Source: an uncultured Poribacteria bacterium (GTDB lineage Bacteria > Poribacteria > WGA-4E > PCPOR2b). Taken from it: a DNA stretch of 64,000 bases. Within the stretch, counting starts at the first letter, position 1, and the number at the start of each line of letters is the position of its first letter. The stretch is from assembly GCA_958296125.1 (NCBI GenBank), contig OY282444.1, forward strand, positions 372,001-436,000, in the 5' to 3' direction. The notes under the pieces are model-generated. The model had not been told where the DNA came from. It did no database searches and saw only the letters and a program-made list of their open reading frames with translations. Positions 43,902-53,609 of the stretch are shown piece after piece. A program made the position numbers and the translations under genes.

Positions 43902-45386
43902 ATGTCCGAAAGCCCCAATGTCTTGGTGATTATGACAGACCAGCAGAAAGCCACCGCTAGTCACCTTTACGGTAATACCTTTTGCGAGACACCATCCATG
44001 GAGCGGTTAGCGGGTGAAGGGGTGCTCTTTGAACATGCCTTTACGCCCCATCCCCTGTGCGCTCCAGCACGAATTTCGCTCTGGACCTCACAGTTCCCAC
44101 ATTCACACGGTGGCAGGCGCAATCAGACCCTGATGCCAGATGGCGCGACCCATGCATTCCAACTTTGGAGGGAGGCGGGATACCACACGGGTTTGATTGG
44201 CAAGAATCACTGTTTCGAGCGGGCAGAGGATTTAGCACTTTTCGATACTTGGTGCGAGATTGGGCACGGTTGGCAGTCGGGGCACGCGGAGACTCGGGGC
44301 ATGGAATGGTTTCGCCCGCTAGAGGGGATTCGAGCCGCCCATGAGCTGCGGAGCACAATGGTGCCGCAAAACCCGCGCTTCGGTTATGCTACTTCCGATT
44401 TTCCGTTGGAGGACTATTCCACAGGATTGGTTGCAGGCCAGACGGTCCGTTTCCTAGAAGCCCACCGCGATGACCCCTTTGTGTTATGGGTTTCCTTCCC
44501 AGATCCGCACGAGCCTTGGGTTGCCCCGGAACGATACGCTGCGATGTTCCCGCCGGAGAAAATTGATCTGCCGCCTTGGCGGGAAGGCGAATTTGATGCG
44601 CGCGCGCCCGAACGGAATCGCGTCCTGTATCAGATGCTAGGGGTGGAAGCAGATGCCCTCGAAGATGTGTATGGCGTAATGGGGGTCTATTACGGTATGG
44701 TCCGCTTTATTGACGACGGGCTAGGACAGATTCTGGACGCGCTAGAAAATCTCAGTCTGCGCGAAAACACGATTGTGGTATTCTGCTCGGACCACGGCGA
44801 CTTCATCGGCGAGCACCGGATGCAGTGTAAGGGCGGTGTCTTCTACGACTGCCTGACTCGTGTGCCGCTGATTGTCTCTTGGCAAGGGCAGATTGCTTCC
44901 AATGTGCGGGACAACAGCATGGTGAACTTAATCGACATCGTGCCAACGCTGCTAGAGCTTCAGGGGTTAGACATACCCCGCTCAATGCACGGCGAGGGAC
45001 TTCCAACCGTCACCGCCGCTGAACCACGAGAGGTAACATTTTCCGAATACGGGACTGGGGGGCCGCCCTTCCGAATGGCAAATTTAGAGAAACTCCCTCA
45101 ACCCTATGGCAGGCGTGCGTTGATACAGTCTTTACAATGGCGCGAGGCGGAGGGCAGGCGTAAGATGGCGCGGACCCGATCGTGGAAATACGTGCACGAT
45201 CCGATGGGGGATCGGGACGAACTGTATGATTTGGAGAACGACCCGTGGGAGTTGGAGAATGTGGTGGACAATCCTGCCCACCGGGAGGTCCTAACAGACC
45301 TACAGTTGCGTTTGGCGGACTGGAGTATTCGGACGGAGGATGCGAAACCGGTGCCGTTGCCGGAAGAACAACACATGAACCTTTAA
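43902..45386 (+). CDS. Type I sulfatase (formylglycine-dependent)
   Basis: 494 residues. Metal-binding start NVLVIMTDQQKATASHLYGN, the formylglycine signature C-x-P-x-R in HPLCAPARISLW (Cys near 51), and the second metal site CSDHGDFIGEHRMQCKGG. The C-x-P-A-R form is the cysteine type that needs formylglycine-generating enzyme. No signal peptide, so probably cytoplasmic. Such sulfatases strip sulfate from host or algal polysaccharides, which is interesting beside a locus that makes sulfated polymer, though the two are 16 kb apart. A GNAT gene follows 30 bp downstream. Confidence 0.93.
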   Translation: MSESPNVLVIMTDQQKATASHLYGNTFCETPSMERLAGEGVLFEHAFTPHPLCAPARISLWTSQFPHSHGGRRNQTLMPDGATHAFQLWREAGYHTGLIGKNHCFERAEDLALFDTWCEIGHGWQSGHAETRGMEWFRPLEGIRAAHELRSTMVPQNPRFGYATSDFPLEDYSTGLVAGQTVRFLEAHRDDPFVLWVSFPDPHEPWVAPERYAAMFPPEKIDLPPWREGEFDARAPERNRVLYQMLGVEADALEDVYGVMGVYYGMVRFIDDGLGQILDALENLSLRENTIVVFCSDHGDFIGEHRMQCKGGVFYDCLTRVPLIVSWQGQIASNVRDNSMVNLIDIVPTLLELQGLDIPRSMHGEGLPTVTAAEPREVTFSEYGTGGPPFRMANLEKLPQPYGRRALIQSLQWREAEGRRKMARTRSWKYVHDPMGDRDELYDLENDPWELENVVDNPAHREVLTDLQLRLADWSIRTEDAKPVPLPEEQHMNL

Positions 45387-45416
45387 TTGTCCCAATCTCA
45401 GGGATGGAGAGCAATT

Positions 45417-46391
45417 ATGGATTTTACAAGAATCAATACCCCCTTACCGGAGCGGCTTATCCCGGAGTTGACCACATTCTGGGAAGAAATTTTCGAGACC
45501 TCCTACGAAAATTTCAAGAGCATCTTCGCCGGCGATGAAACCGAAAACAACGAGGATATCGTCTACCTGCTGCGGCAGAAGGAGCACTTGGCGGGCACCT
45601 CCCATCTCACGATTGGCAAGGCAGCACCGCGGTTAGGAGGATTGGGCGAGGTAGCGACACCGCCTCCGTTTCGTCGTCAGGGGATCGCTGCCCGGCTCTG
45701 TGAATCTGCCCGCGACGATTTTCGCAGACGGGGTGGTGAAGCGTTTTTTCTCGGCACAGGCAATCCGGCGGCGGCACGGATATATTATCGGCTTGGCTGG
45801 CGGAAACTCGCCGGTGCCAACGTGATGGCCCTGATCGTATCTGGCAATTCACCGGAGGTGTTTCTGGTGGACTACTTCAGGGAAGCGGATGGGCAAACCA
45901 CCATCATACCGGGAACTTCAGCACAACGGATCCCTATGATTCCGTTGATTGTTTGTCCGCACGATTGGCAGGTGTTGGACATCAACGCTGGCATATTTTC
46001 GACGCGCTATGCCCTACAGTCGGCGTGTATGGGATTATACCCGAAATACGATGCGCTTGTCCAACAGCAGCGCGGGGCTTGGTTTGGGGCACAGACAGAC
46101 AGCGGCCATCTGGTTGGGCTGGCTACGGCACGCCTTGATGGATTGGACGTGTGTCATGTGGATGGTTTTACCCATCAATTCCGATTGGACGCTTGGCAGG
46201 ATTTGATGCAGGCGGCAATGGACTGGGGCGCAGACCGCGGGGCGACGGAGTGGTGTGGAACGCTCTCGGTGGAAGATGAGGACAAGTGGTCATTGTTTGG
46301 GTCGTTGGGATTTGAGGTAGCTGGAGCGGGTGAGGCGTTTACGTTGGGAGAACGGCAGGCCCCATCGGTGCTGCTGAAGCGGGCGGTGTAA
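45417..46391 (+). CDS. GNAT-family acetyltransferase with C-terminal extension
   Basis: About 324 residues from ATG 45417, with GGAG eight bases before it; an upstream TTG at 45387 is weaker. The acetyl-CoA-binding motif is LGEVATPPPFRRQGIAARLC, followed by GNPAAARIYYRLGWRKLAG. The C-terminal half is a second, poorly conserved GNAT-like region. The substrate is unknown. It probably shares a transcript with the sulfatase. Convergent with the creatininase gene; the small gap holds a CCGATAAATCGG palindrome. Confidence 0.82.
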   Translation: MDFTRINTPLPERLIPELTTFWEEIFETSYENFKSIFAGDETENNEDIVYLLRQKEHLAGTSHLTIGKAAPRLGGLGEVATPPPFRRQGIAARLCESARDDFRRRGGEAFFLGTGNPAAARIYYRLGWRKLAGANVMALIVSGNSPEVFLVDYFREADGQTTIIPGTSAQRIPMIPLIVCPHDWQVLDINAGIFSTRYALQSACMGLYPKYDALVQQQRGAWFGAQTDSGHLVGLATARLDGLDVCHVDGFTHQFRLDAWQDLMQAAMDWGADRGATEWCGTLSVEDEDKWSLFGSLGFEVAGAGEAFTLGERQAPSVLLKRAV

Positions 46392-46485
46392 AGGGGTCGT
46401 TCCGATAAATCGGGATTTACCTTCACCGTATCAAGGGCATATTCGCCCCAGCTGCTCCGAGGCTACCTGCGCTCATTTGTATTTT

Positions 46486-47331
46486 CTACGTCCATGCAGT
46501 TTTTCTTGATATATGATGTTCGTGCTGGTCACGGCGGGGTGGAATTTCCGTTCCCCTCAATTCGCGTATCAACTCAATAAGCCCTTCCGTCGCTGCCTCC
46601 AAAAACTTCTCTCCTTTTTCCTTGGTGGCTTTGGTCGCATCGCCTAACACGCCGCTTGCGGTCTGTGAACTCCAGTAAGGTATCAAACGGGCAGCCGACC
46701 CGTGGGGGTGGGTTCCTGCGAGCAGATCCGTCTTGAAACTCGGTGGCAGCGGTGACCTTTCATCAACCGCTCGACTCATATCGACTAGGTCCGGCTTTAA
46801 GGCAAGATAGAGGGCGGTTTCGTATTCCCCCCCGTGCGATGTTCCACCATACTCAGAATCCCTGACCTCGGCACCGATGTCCTTAATTTTGCGTACGTCC
46901 CAATGATTAACCGAAGCGCAGAGGATCTTGCCCTCATATTCGATGTTCGTCAACCGCGCCGCGAGGTCAAGGGGAGAGGTGTTACTTCCGTGACCGTTGA
47001 CAATGAGGATTCGCTTGAACCCGTGATGGGCAAGGCTGCAACAGACATCCCTAACGTACTTGATAAAAGTGTCCCAACCGATAGTGAGCGTCCCGTGAAA
47101 ATCCATGTGATGGGGACTATAACCGTGCGGGACTGGCGGTGCCAGCACTGCCTCCGATGGGATACCTGCTACGGCGCGTTCACAGATGCCCGTGCAAAGG
47201 ACGACATCCGTATCAACGGGAAGGTGGGGGCCGTGATCTTCATACGTCGCAACGGGGAGGACGGCGACACGTTCTTGTTCGGCAGCCTCTTTGGTTTCGT
47301 ACCAGATCATTTCAGCAAAGCGATATTTCAT
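46486..47331 (-). CDS. Creatininase-family amidohydrolase
   Basis: 281 residues. Metal-site motifs of creatininase/FapB/MftE relatives: ATYEDHGPHLPVDTDVVL, GYSPHHMDFHGTLTIGWDTF, ILIVNGHGSNTSPLD and GTSHGGEYETALYLALKP. Members hydrolyse cyclic amides or related C-N bonds (creatinine, formamidopyrimidine, peptide precursors). The substrate cannot be told from context. Start ATG 47331. Confidence 0.92.
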   Translation of the reverse strand: MKYRFAEMIWYETKEAAEQERVAVLPVATYEDHGPHLPVDTDVVLCTGICERAVAGIPSEAVLAPPVPHGYSPHHMDFHGTLTIGWDTFIKYVRDVCCSLAHHGFKRILIVNGHGSNTSPLDLAARLTNIEYEGKILCASVNHWDVRKIKDIGAEVRDSEYGGTSHGGEYETALYLALKPDLVDMSRAVDERSPLPPSFKTDLLAGTHPHGSAARLIPYWSSQTASGVLGDATKATKEKGEKFLEAATEGLIELIRELRGTEIPPRRDQHEHHISRKTAWT

Positions 47332-47392
47332 TATTTTCTCCTTAATTTTGGGATGGTATGATAACCCAAAGTAGTAGGCACGTTGCTTTGAA

Positions 47393-47443
47393 TCCCGATT
47401 TATCGGGGCTCCGCCGTGCCGTAATTTGCACGATGGTTACGGC
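47393..47443. repeat. Cluster of small palindromes
   Basis: CCCGATTTATCGGG (about 47393-47407) followed by GCCGTAA...TTACGGC (47418-47424 with 47437-47443) inside a gap between two minus-strand genes. A related CCGATAAATCGG palindrome is near 46410. Confidence 0.5.
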
Positions 47444-47477
47444 ATACGGAGTCTGCTAGCAACTTGAGATATCTCCA

Positions 47478-48599
47478 TCAAGTGCAGATTTCAGCCTTCG
47501 GTGGATCCGCATAACACTGATAGTGGGATTCAACCTCCGCCTCCGGCGTGATGCCTTCGTGAACATAGGCACGGAATCGGAGACGGAAATGATCATGCGG
47601 GGGATGGTGGAGGATGCTCATCTGTTCGGGGACAGCAATCTCCCCGAAGAAGCCGGGGTGTTCGATGTTTTCCGGATGATCAAACAGGGCGAGACCATTC
47701 ACGCCATTTCCGACAGTGCCGCCGAGATCACACCAACGCGCCCGCTGATGATGCACCTCCTTCCGGCCGATCAATCCCTCCGAATTTTCGACGTGTCCTT
47801 CGTTCGGTAGGTTCATGGATGGATTCAGTCGTGCTACGAAGAGAAATTGCCTGTCCCCGATGTCTAGCGGCGGCGTGGTTTCGTGAGTAATATCCAAAAA
47901 ACGCTTCCCATTGTTCGCGTACCAAGCACGCGCTGTTCGGGTTTCGGTTAAGATCTGGTCGCCATTTCCCTTGACGTAGATTAGATCTTCCACGAATTCT
48001 GCGTACACGGGGCCAGAGGTGATTCTGATAAACCGCTGGTGCAACATTTTCCCGCAGGGGCCGTAGGGAGGCTCATCCCAATCCGACCAGATGTTCGCCG
48101 ATCCGCCTTCGCCATGCCCGCCGTAAGCGAGATAGAGCCCCGTGTGGTGTGGGTGATCACCGCCGCCCGCTCCGCGCACAACCGTGCCCTGATTGCCGTT
48201 CAGGGGCCAGAAGTAAGGCTTCCAGATACCCAAGAAATTGTATCGCGTGAACAACTGATTATCGACCCTGATCAGGAGATGGGCAGGTTTTTGCTCGATA
48301 CTGTAGCGGTTGTTGGGTGGTAGGGCGACAACGCGGATAGCGTACCATGCCGATTCTCCCGCTCGCAGGGAACCGGTCTGCCAACTTAGTTCACGGGTTG
48401 TTGGATCAAACTGTGCAGGGGGCTCCGTATCTAGCGGAGATCCATCCGCATCGGTTTGAGAGATGGCGAGTGTCGAAACTCCCTCCTGCCAATCGGGGAA
48501 GTAATCTTTGGGGTTGAAAGGGAATCGGATGAGGTCGTTCTTTCGATCAATGGAGCCGGCATTAACTTTGACGATGACGGTGTTTGGATTGTGTCTCAA
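47478..48599 (-). CDS. PmoA-like protein (DUF6807)
   Basis: 373 residues. Signature region TRYNFLGIWKPYFWPLNGNQ, GGGDHPHHTGLYLAYGGH and NIWSDWDEPPYGPCGKM, then RARWCDLGGTVGNGVNGLAL. This is the 'methane oxygenase PmoA' annotation family, a misnomer: these are soluble proteins with clustered histidines found beside sugar-catabolism genes. Start ATG 48599. No other carbohydrate gene is adjacent except the creatininase gene downstream. Confidence 0.87.
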   Translation of the reverse strand: MRHNPNTVIVKVNAGSIDRKNDLIRFPFNPKDYFPDWQEGVSTLAISQTDADGSPLDTEPPAQFDPTTRELSWQTGSLRAGESAWYAIRVVALPPNNRYSIEQKPAHLLIRVDNQLFTRYNFLGIWKPYFWPLNGNQGTVVRGAGGGDHPHHTGLYLAYGGHGEGGSANIWSDWDEPPYGPCGKMLHQRFIRITSGPVYAEFVEDLIYVKGNGDQILTETRTARAWYANNGKRFLDITHETTPPLDIGDRQFLFVARLNPSMNLPNEGHVENSEGLIGRKEVHHQRARWCDLGGTVGNGVNGLALFDHPENIEHPGFFGEIAVPEQMSILHHPPHDHFRLRFRAYVHEGITPEAEVESHYQCYADPPKAEICT

Positions 48600-48722
48600 T
48601 GATTTGCTCCTTGCGTGGAAAATTGTAGCGATAGGTATGATGAAACATCATGTGGATAGATGATATCACAGTGCCTGATAACGGTCAAGTTCAAACCAAG
48701 GAAATTGGAATTGGCGGATTTG

Positions 48723-48750
48723 TTGCGTTGAAACAAAAACGTGATATAAT
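48723..48750 (+). promoter_or_regulatory. Possible promoter before the Eco57I-type gene
   Basis: TTGCGT (48723-48728), 16-bp spacer, TATAAT (48745-48750). It faces the methylase gene at 49039 but leaves a 290-nt leader. The 48600-49038 gap contains this and the repeat below, no gene. Confidence 0.4.
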
Positions 48751-48870
48751 CGTCTGAATCACAGATTAAACTGATGAAGCGGATTGCACCGATTCTTGAC
48801 CTGATAGGATTGGGATTCAAAGTAATCTGAATCGGGATTTTCAGGATGAAAGGATTCGCAGGATGATTTC
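48751..48870. repeat. Degenerate interspersed repeat (GTCTGAATCACAGATT... GGATTTTCAGGATG type)
   Basis: A run of short related words (TCTGAATCACAGATTAAAC, GCGGATTGCACCGATTC, GGGATTTTCAGGATGAAAGG, TTCGCAGGATG) typical of dispersed filler repeats in many bacterial genomes. A related word, GTCTGAATCATGGATT, lies in the hairpin at 58418-58469. Confidence 0.55.
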
Positions 48871-49038
48871 ATTCAAACTGACAGTAGAAGTCGTCCGTCT
48901 ATCGTTGACAAGCAGCACAACGATTTAGGTTGATAGGGCTTGAGTGTTACCCGTTCAATCCAACCTGCGGGCATTTATGAGCACCCATCAACTAAATGAG
49001 AGGTGTGCATCTATGAATAACAAACAGGAGCAAAACAC

Positions 49039-52000
49039 ATGAACAAGAAAGAAATCAACAAGAAGGAAGAAATCGAATCCGCTTTGGCGACAATAGCTGT
49101 GGGCGATTTTTTGGAAACGTCAAAAGAGCTGCTAGCGGTTTTGGGCTATCGTAGCGAGCGCACTGCGAAACTCCCGGGAACGGCGGATGACTTTATTCAG
49201 ACATTTCCGGCCGAGAATAAAAACACCAAGACGGAACAGGAATTTCGCAAGAGTGCCAAATCAGTAGAACTAGTGTTTCAAGTTACAAGCGATGAAATTG
49301 CTGACAGTCAGCCAACCCTCTTTAAGTCAAGGGGCTTCGACGAAGGACTTATAAAGAGTTTTGTTTTCTTTGCGGTCGAATTGAAAGATAAAGACTACTC
49401 CCGGGGCAAATACGCCGAGTTTACGAGAGAGGTCAACAAGCGGCTGCCCCTTGTAACGGTAGTGCTCTTTCGTGTTAAGAACCGTTTGACCATAGGTTTT
49501 GTTGGTCGCCGTCCAAACCAGCTCGATGAATCCAAAGATGTCCTCGAAAAGGTAACACTGATTAAGGATATTCGTTTGGGTAATCCACGCCGCGCACATA
49601 AAGACATTCTATTTGAACTTTCATTGCCGGAATGTGCAAAATGGATAGCTGGCCATACCAAACCGGAAAACTTCGATGGCTTGCTCGCGGCTTGGCTTAA
49701 CCGACTGGACACGGAAGAACTCAACAAGAAATTTTACCGGGAACTGTTTGACTGGTTTGAATGGGCAGTTAAGGAGGCAGAGTTTCCGACAGAGGAAAAT
49801 CGCACCTTGAAGCCGGAGGAGCACGTCATCCGCTTAATCACGCGCTTGTTGTTCGTCTGGTTTATCAAAGAGAAAGGGCTGGTTGCCGATGAACTGTTCA
49901 ATGAAGCGCGCGTCCGCGACTTGCTGAAAGACTACGACCGGGACACCGGCGATTCCTACTATCGCGTCGTGCTGCAGAACCTGTTTTTTGCCACACTCAA
50001 CACCGAGATAGAGAAGCGGGGGTTTAGCAAAGGCGGAAACCCTGTCCATCGCAATTTCTCACTGTATCGCTACAAGGATCAGATACGCGACCCCGATAAA
50101 CTGTTGGGGCTGTTCGCCCAAACACCGTTTATCAACGGCGGCTTGTTTGATTGCCTCGACAGCGAGGAGGCAGCACGAGATGGCGGCTACCGCGTTGATT
50201 GCTTTTCGGATGTGCACTACAACAAGTTGAGCGTGCCTAACCGTCTCTTTTTTGATGACGATCGGGGGTTGATTTCCCTTCTAGAACGCTACAAGTTCAC
50301 CGTCGAGGAAAATACGCCGATAGAGCAGGATGTCGCGTTAGATCCAGAACTACTCGGCAAGGTGTTTGAAAACCTGCTCGCCGCGTATAACCCCGAAACC
50401 GGCGCAACGGCACGGAAGCAAACGGGTTCTTATTACACGCCGCGGCCCATTGTGGACTATATGGTAGATGAGGCGTTAGTCGCAGCTTTGGCACAGCAGG
50501 GGGCACCGACGGATGGTGCTGCGAAGTTATGGGACGAGCGGTTGCGCTACCTGCTCGATTATGCGAAGGCGTTCGATGATGCGAGCGAATGGTTCGATAA
50601 CCGCGAGGCAGACGAGGTTGTGCGCGCCATTTCAGAACTGAAGATACTCGATCCGGCGGTCGGCTCCGGGGCGTTTCCGATGGGGATGCTGCATAAACTG
50701 ACGCTCGCACTACGGCGGCTGGACCCGGATAACACCCGGTGGGAGCAGCTACAGAAAGAACGTGCCATCCAACGGGCGGCGGATGCGTCTGATACGAAGG
50801 ATAGAGGGGCGCGCGACGAAGAGCTCACGGAAATCAGCAGAATCTTTGAAAATTATTCGGGCAACTTCGGACGGAAATTGTATCTGATTCAAAACAGCAT
50901 CTTCGGTTTGGACATTCAATCCATCGCCTGCCAAATCGCCAAACTCCGCTTTTTCATCTCCCTTGCTATTGAGCAGGAGCCGGATAGGAATGCAGACAAT
51001 TTCGGGATTAAGCCGTTGCCGAATCTGGAGACGCGCTTTATCGCGGCAAACACGCTAATCGGGCTCGAAGGGGAGCGAACCCTCACAAGCCCCAAAGCGG
51101 AAGTATTAGAGCGGGAATTGAGGGAGAATCGCGAACGGCATTTCCACGCAACGACACGCCCGCAGAAACTCGCGTGTAAGCGAGCGGACAAAAAATTGCG
51201 GCGAGAATTGGCGACAGAATTAAGGCAGATCGGCCTGCCCACCACTGATGCGGATAAAGTTGCCGACTGGGACCCCTACGACCAGAATGCAAGCGCGGAC
51301 TGGTTTGATTCGGAGTGGATGTTTGGGGTCAGGGAGGGGTTTGATGTGGTGATTGGGAATCCGCCGTATGCTAAAGGGGAACGTATGAACCCCACCCTGC
51401 ACAAACATCTGAGGGAAAGCTACGGTTGGGCAGGGGATTTATACGACTACTTTATCTTTGCAGGTTTTAATCTCGTTTCTGAAAAGAGAATTTTTTCATA
51501 CATTGCCAACGATAGTTATGTTGCTCTACCCACAAAACGGAGAATAAGAGAGTTGTTTTTGCAAAACCGACTTCTTCATCTCGTTAAAGCACCGGCACAG
51601 ACGTTCGAGGCATCCATTTATACTGCTATTTTTATTCTATTAAAACGTGGGGGAGATCATTCACATGCCTACATGAGTGGTGAAATGAACTTCCCTGATT
51701 TTCAATATCGCTCAAACGGCCCAGTGGAATATGCAATGATTCACAACATGCCGGACCAGAAATTCCTGCTGAATGGAATAAGCAGTTGGGTTTTGCGGCT
51801 TATGAATTTTGATAACATGGAGAAGTTCTGCCGAGTTTTAGACACAGGAATTCATTCTGGAAATGTCAGGAGCAAGATTTTCTTCAAGGAGAACAATGGA
51901 AAAAGGCATCGCCTATTGCAAGGTAGACAGATTGAAAAGTTCGCTTTGCAATGGGATTCTCCAAAAGCAAACTACAAGTTTTGTGAGATTGATTATGAAC

Positions 52001-52527
52001 CCCTTCCAATCCCCGGAATTGGACGCGGCGGCAAGCCGAGTCGCCGAAATGAATATTGGCACTTTTGTGGAGATATTGCAAACCACCACCAACCTAAACG
52101 ACTGCTCATGCGTCAGACTGACGATGATTTAATTGTTGCTTATCACAGCGAGAAAGAGTCAGGGCGTTTTTACACAGATAACACACTTTTTACTGTTCTT
52201 CCCAACTCTCAGAAAACCAACTTAAAGTATCTTTTAGCGTTGTTCAATAGTCACTTGCTGAACTTTATCTACCATTTTATTTCACAGGAATCGGGCAAAA
52301 GCCAAGCACAGGTAAAAATTAGTGTCGTGAACAAACTGCCGGTGGTTGTTCCAGCAGAAGAGCAACAATACCCCATTATCGCCTTAGTGAATGAAATTCT
52401 TTCAGCAAAATCTTCCAACCCAGATGAGAATACTGCTGAGCTAGAAAGAGAGATTAACAAACGAATATATGAATTATACAATTTAACATCAAAGGAGATC
52501 CGCATTGTGGAAAATTGGGTGGATTAA
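49039..52527 (+). CDS. Eco57I-type DNA adenine methyltransferase/restriction protein (type IIG-like)
   Basis: 1162 residues, a single large protein. The N-terminal ~220 residues include FVFFAVELKDKDYSRGKYAE and DVLEKVTLIKDIRLGNPRRA, an adaptor or nuclease-like region with a possible E-x-K. The methylase domain starts near 465 with TGSYYTPRPIVDYMVDEALV, motif I ILDPAVGSGAFPMGMLHKL, then LDIQSIACQIAKLRFFISLA, and motif IV FDVVIGNPPYAKGE. The C-terminal ~250 residues are a TaqI-like target-recognition domain. N6-adenine methylation is expected from NPPY. No partner nuclease, helicase or second subunit lies next to it, so it either cuts by itself or acts as a lone methylase. Flanked by dispersed repeats, consistent with acquisition. 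Confidence 0.9.
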   Translation: MNKKEINKKEEIESALATIAVGDFLETSKELLAVLGYRSERTAKLPGTADDFIQTFPAENKNTKTEQEFRKSAKSVELVFQVTSDEIADSQPTLFKSRGFDEGLIKSFVFFAVELKDKDYSRGKYAEFTREVNKRLPLVTVVLFRVKNRLTIGFVGRRPNQLDESKDVLEKVTLIKDIRLGNPRRAHKDILFELSLPECAKWIAGHTKPENFDGLLAAWLNRLDTEELNKKFYRELFDWFEWAVKEAEFPTEENRTLKPEEHVIRLITRLLFVWFIKEKGLVADELFNEARVRDLLKDYDRDTGDSYYRVVLQNLFFATLNTEIEKRGFSKGGNPVHRNFSLYRYKDQIRDPDKLLGLFAQTPFINGGLFDCLDSEEAARDGGYRVDCFSDVHYNKLSVPNRLFFDDDRGLISLLERYKFTVEENTPIEQDVALDPELLGKVFENLLAAYNPETGATARKQTGSYYTPRPIVDYMVDEALVAALAQQGAPTDGAAKLWDERLRYLLDYAKAFDDASEWFDNREADEVVRAISELKILDPAVGSGAFPMGMLHKLTLALRRLDPDNTRWEQLQKERAIQRAADASDTKDRGARDEELTEISRIFENYSGNFGRKLYLIQNSIFGLDIQSIACQIAKLRFFISLAIEQEPDRNADNFGIKPLPNLETRFIAANTLIGLEGERTLTSPKAEVLERELRENRERHFHATTRPQKLACKRADKKLRRELATELRQIGLPTTDADKVADWDPYDQNASADWFDSEWMFGVREGFDVVIGNPPYAKGERMNPTLHKHLRESYGWAGDLYDYFIFAGFNLVSEKRIFSYIANDSYVALPTKRRIRELFLQNRLLHLVKAPAQTFEASIYTAIFILLKRGGDHSHAYMSGEMNFPDFQYRSNGPVEYAMIHNMPDQKFLLNGISSWVLRLMNFDNMEKFCRVLDTGIHSGNVRSKIFFKENNGKRHRLLQGRQIEKFALQWDSPKANYKFCEIDYEPLPIPGIGRGGKPSRRNEYWHFCGDIANHHQPKRLLMRQTDDDLIVAYHSEKESGRFYTDNTLFTVLPNSQKTNLKYLLALFNSHLLNFIYHFISQESGKSQAQVKISVVNKLPVVVPAEEQQYPIIALVNEILSAKSSNPDENTAELEREINKRIYELYNLTSKEIRIVENWVD

Positions 52528-52584
52528 TTGCCCTAATCGCGGATGAAGCGTTTTGAATGAAGTCTGCGTCATTGGAGGAAAATC

Positions 52585-53529
52585 ATGGGGACTCATGGAG
52601 TTTCAAGGGATGACCTGAAGTCTGCCTACACGCACCTTTCTGAACACGGGTACGCCGTAATTGAAGGCGTACTCAGCGAAGATGAAACCCGGCACTACCG
52701 GGGTCTTGTGGAGGAACTTTTTGAACAAGAACAACAATACCCCTTTGAACCAGAGGACGGACCTGCGTTGCCAGGGGATGACGAGATTGAAGCATATCTG
52801 AAAGAAAGCTACCAGATAAGCGAAGCGGAACAGGCTCGACTCATGCGGCGTATTCGCCATTCACGCGCCCGAAATCAAGGCACGCCGTGGCCCGTTCCCC
52901 CTTCAGCGGTAGTTAAGAATTTCCTTCACCTGCCGACCCTGTTTGATTATGATCAGTCACAGCGTATCTGGAACCTGGTCAACAAGGCTCCGGATTTCGG
53001 AAAATTGATAGAACATCCGGTGGTGCTTTCGTTGGTGCGGGAGATTCTCGGTGATGACTGTGTACTCGCTGACTGCAGCGCGACCAGTATTGGGCCTCAC
53101 ACCGACGAAGGTGGGGCATGGCATGTGGATGTGCCGCTCGGTCAGTTGCCGGAGCCTTTGCCAGACTTCCCGCTGACCCTCCAGAATGCTTGGATGCTAG
53201 ATGCGTTCACAACCACCAACGGTGCGACGCAGATTGTTCCTGATAGCCACCGCACTCGCAGAAAGCCCGTATGGGGTGGTCAGCAGGAGAACGGGACAAT
53301 CCTGACAGGATCTGCCGGCTCGGTTGCTATCTGGCTCTCAAATACATGGCATCGGTCCGGTCCAAACGCGACAGACAATCCCCGTCGGGCAATCCTCTGC
53401 TATTATTCTCGCTCATGGATTAAGCCATTTACCGATTATACATCACTAGCCCCGGCGATCGCGCAAACCTTCTCACCGGAATTGCGGTATCTGCTCGGAT
53501 TTTCGGCGAATCCCCCTGTGCGAGGGTAG
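52585..53529 (+). CDS. Phytanoyl-CoA dioxygenase (PhyH)-family oxygenase
   Basis: 314 residues. Facial triad HxD in GGAWHVDVPLGQLP and distal His in NTWHRSGPNATDNPRRAILC, with the 2OG-binding Arg close behind. N-terminal DLKSAYTHLSEHGYAVIEGV is typical. TGGAGGAAA precedes the ATG. Not closely similar to the PhyH at 39315. Substrate unknown; it lies between the methylase and trpD without a clear operon partner. Confidence 0.9.
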   Translation: MGTHGVSRDDLKSAYTHLSEHGYAVIEGVLSEDETRHYRGLVEELFEQEQQYPFEPEDGPALPGDDEIEAYLKESYQISEAEQARLMRRIRHSRARNQGTPWPVPPSAVVKNFLHLPTLFDYDQSQRIWNLVNKAPDFGKLIEHPVVLSLVREILGDDCVLADCSATSIGPHTDEGGAWHVDVPLGQLPEPLPDFPLTLQNAWMLDAFTTTNGATQIVPDSHRTRRKPVWGGQQENGTILTGSAGSVAIWLSNTWHRSGPNATDNPRRAILCYYSRSWIKPFTDYTSLAPAIAQTFSPELRYLLGFSANPPVRG

Positions 53530-53609
53530 GCGATTTTTTTATACCTGTGTTGTTCCAAATTCCATCAACTTCCAAAAATAGAAAGTCACTGAAACGAGGA
53601 GATATCACA

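Noticed and set aside
45010-45538. Antisense and overlapping frames around the sulfatase 3' end and GNAT start
   Set aside because: They overlap strong coding sequence in the sense frame and have no domain content.
48711-48726. Second sigma-54-like site (TGGCGG-N5-TTGC)
   Set aside because: Spacing fits but the -24 box is only partly right and a TATAAT lies just downstream; the gene starts over 300 bp away.
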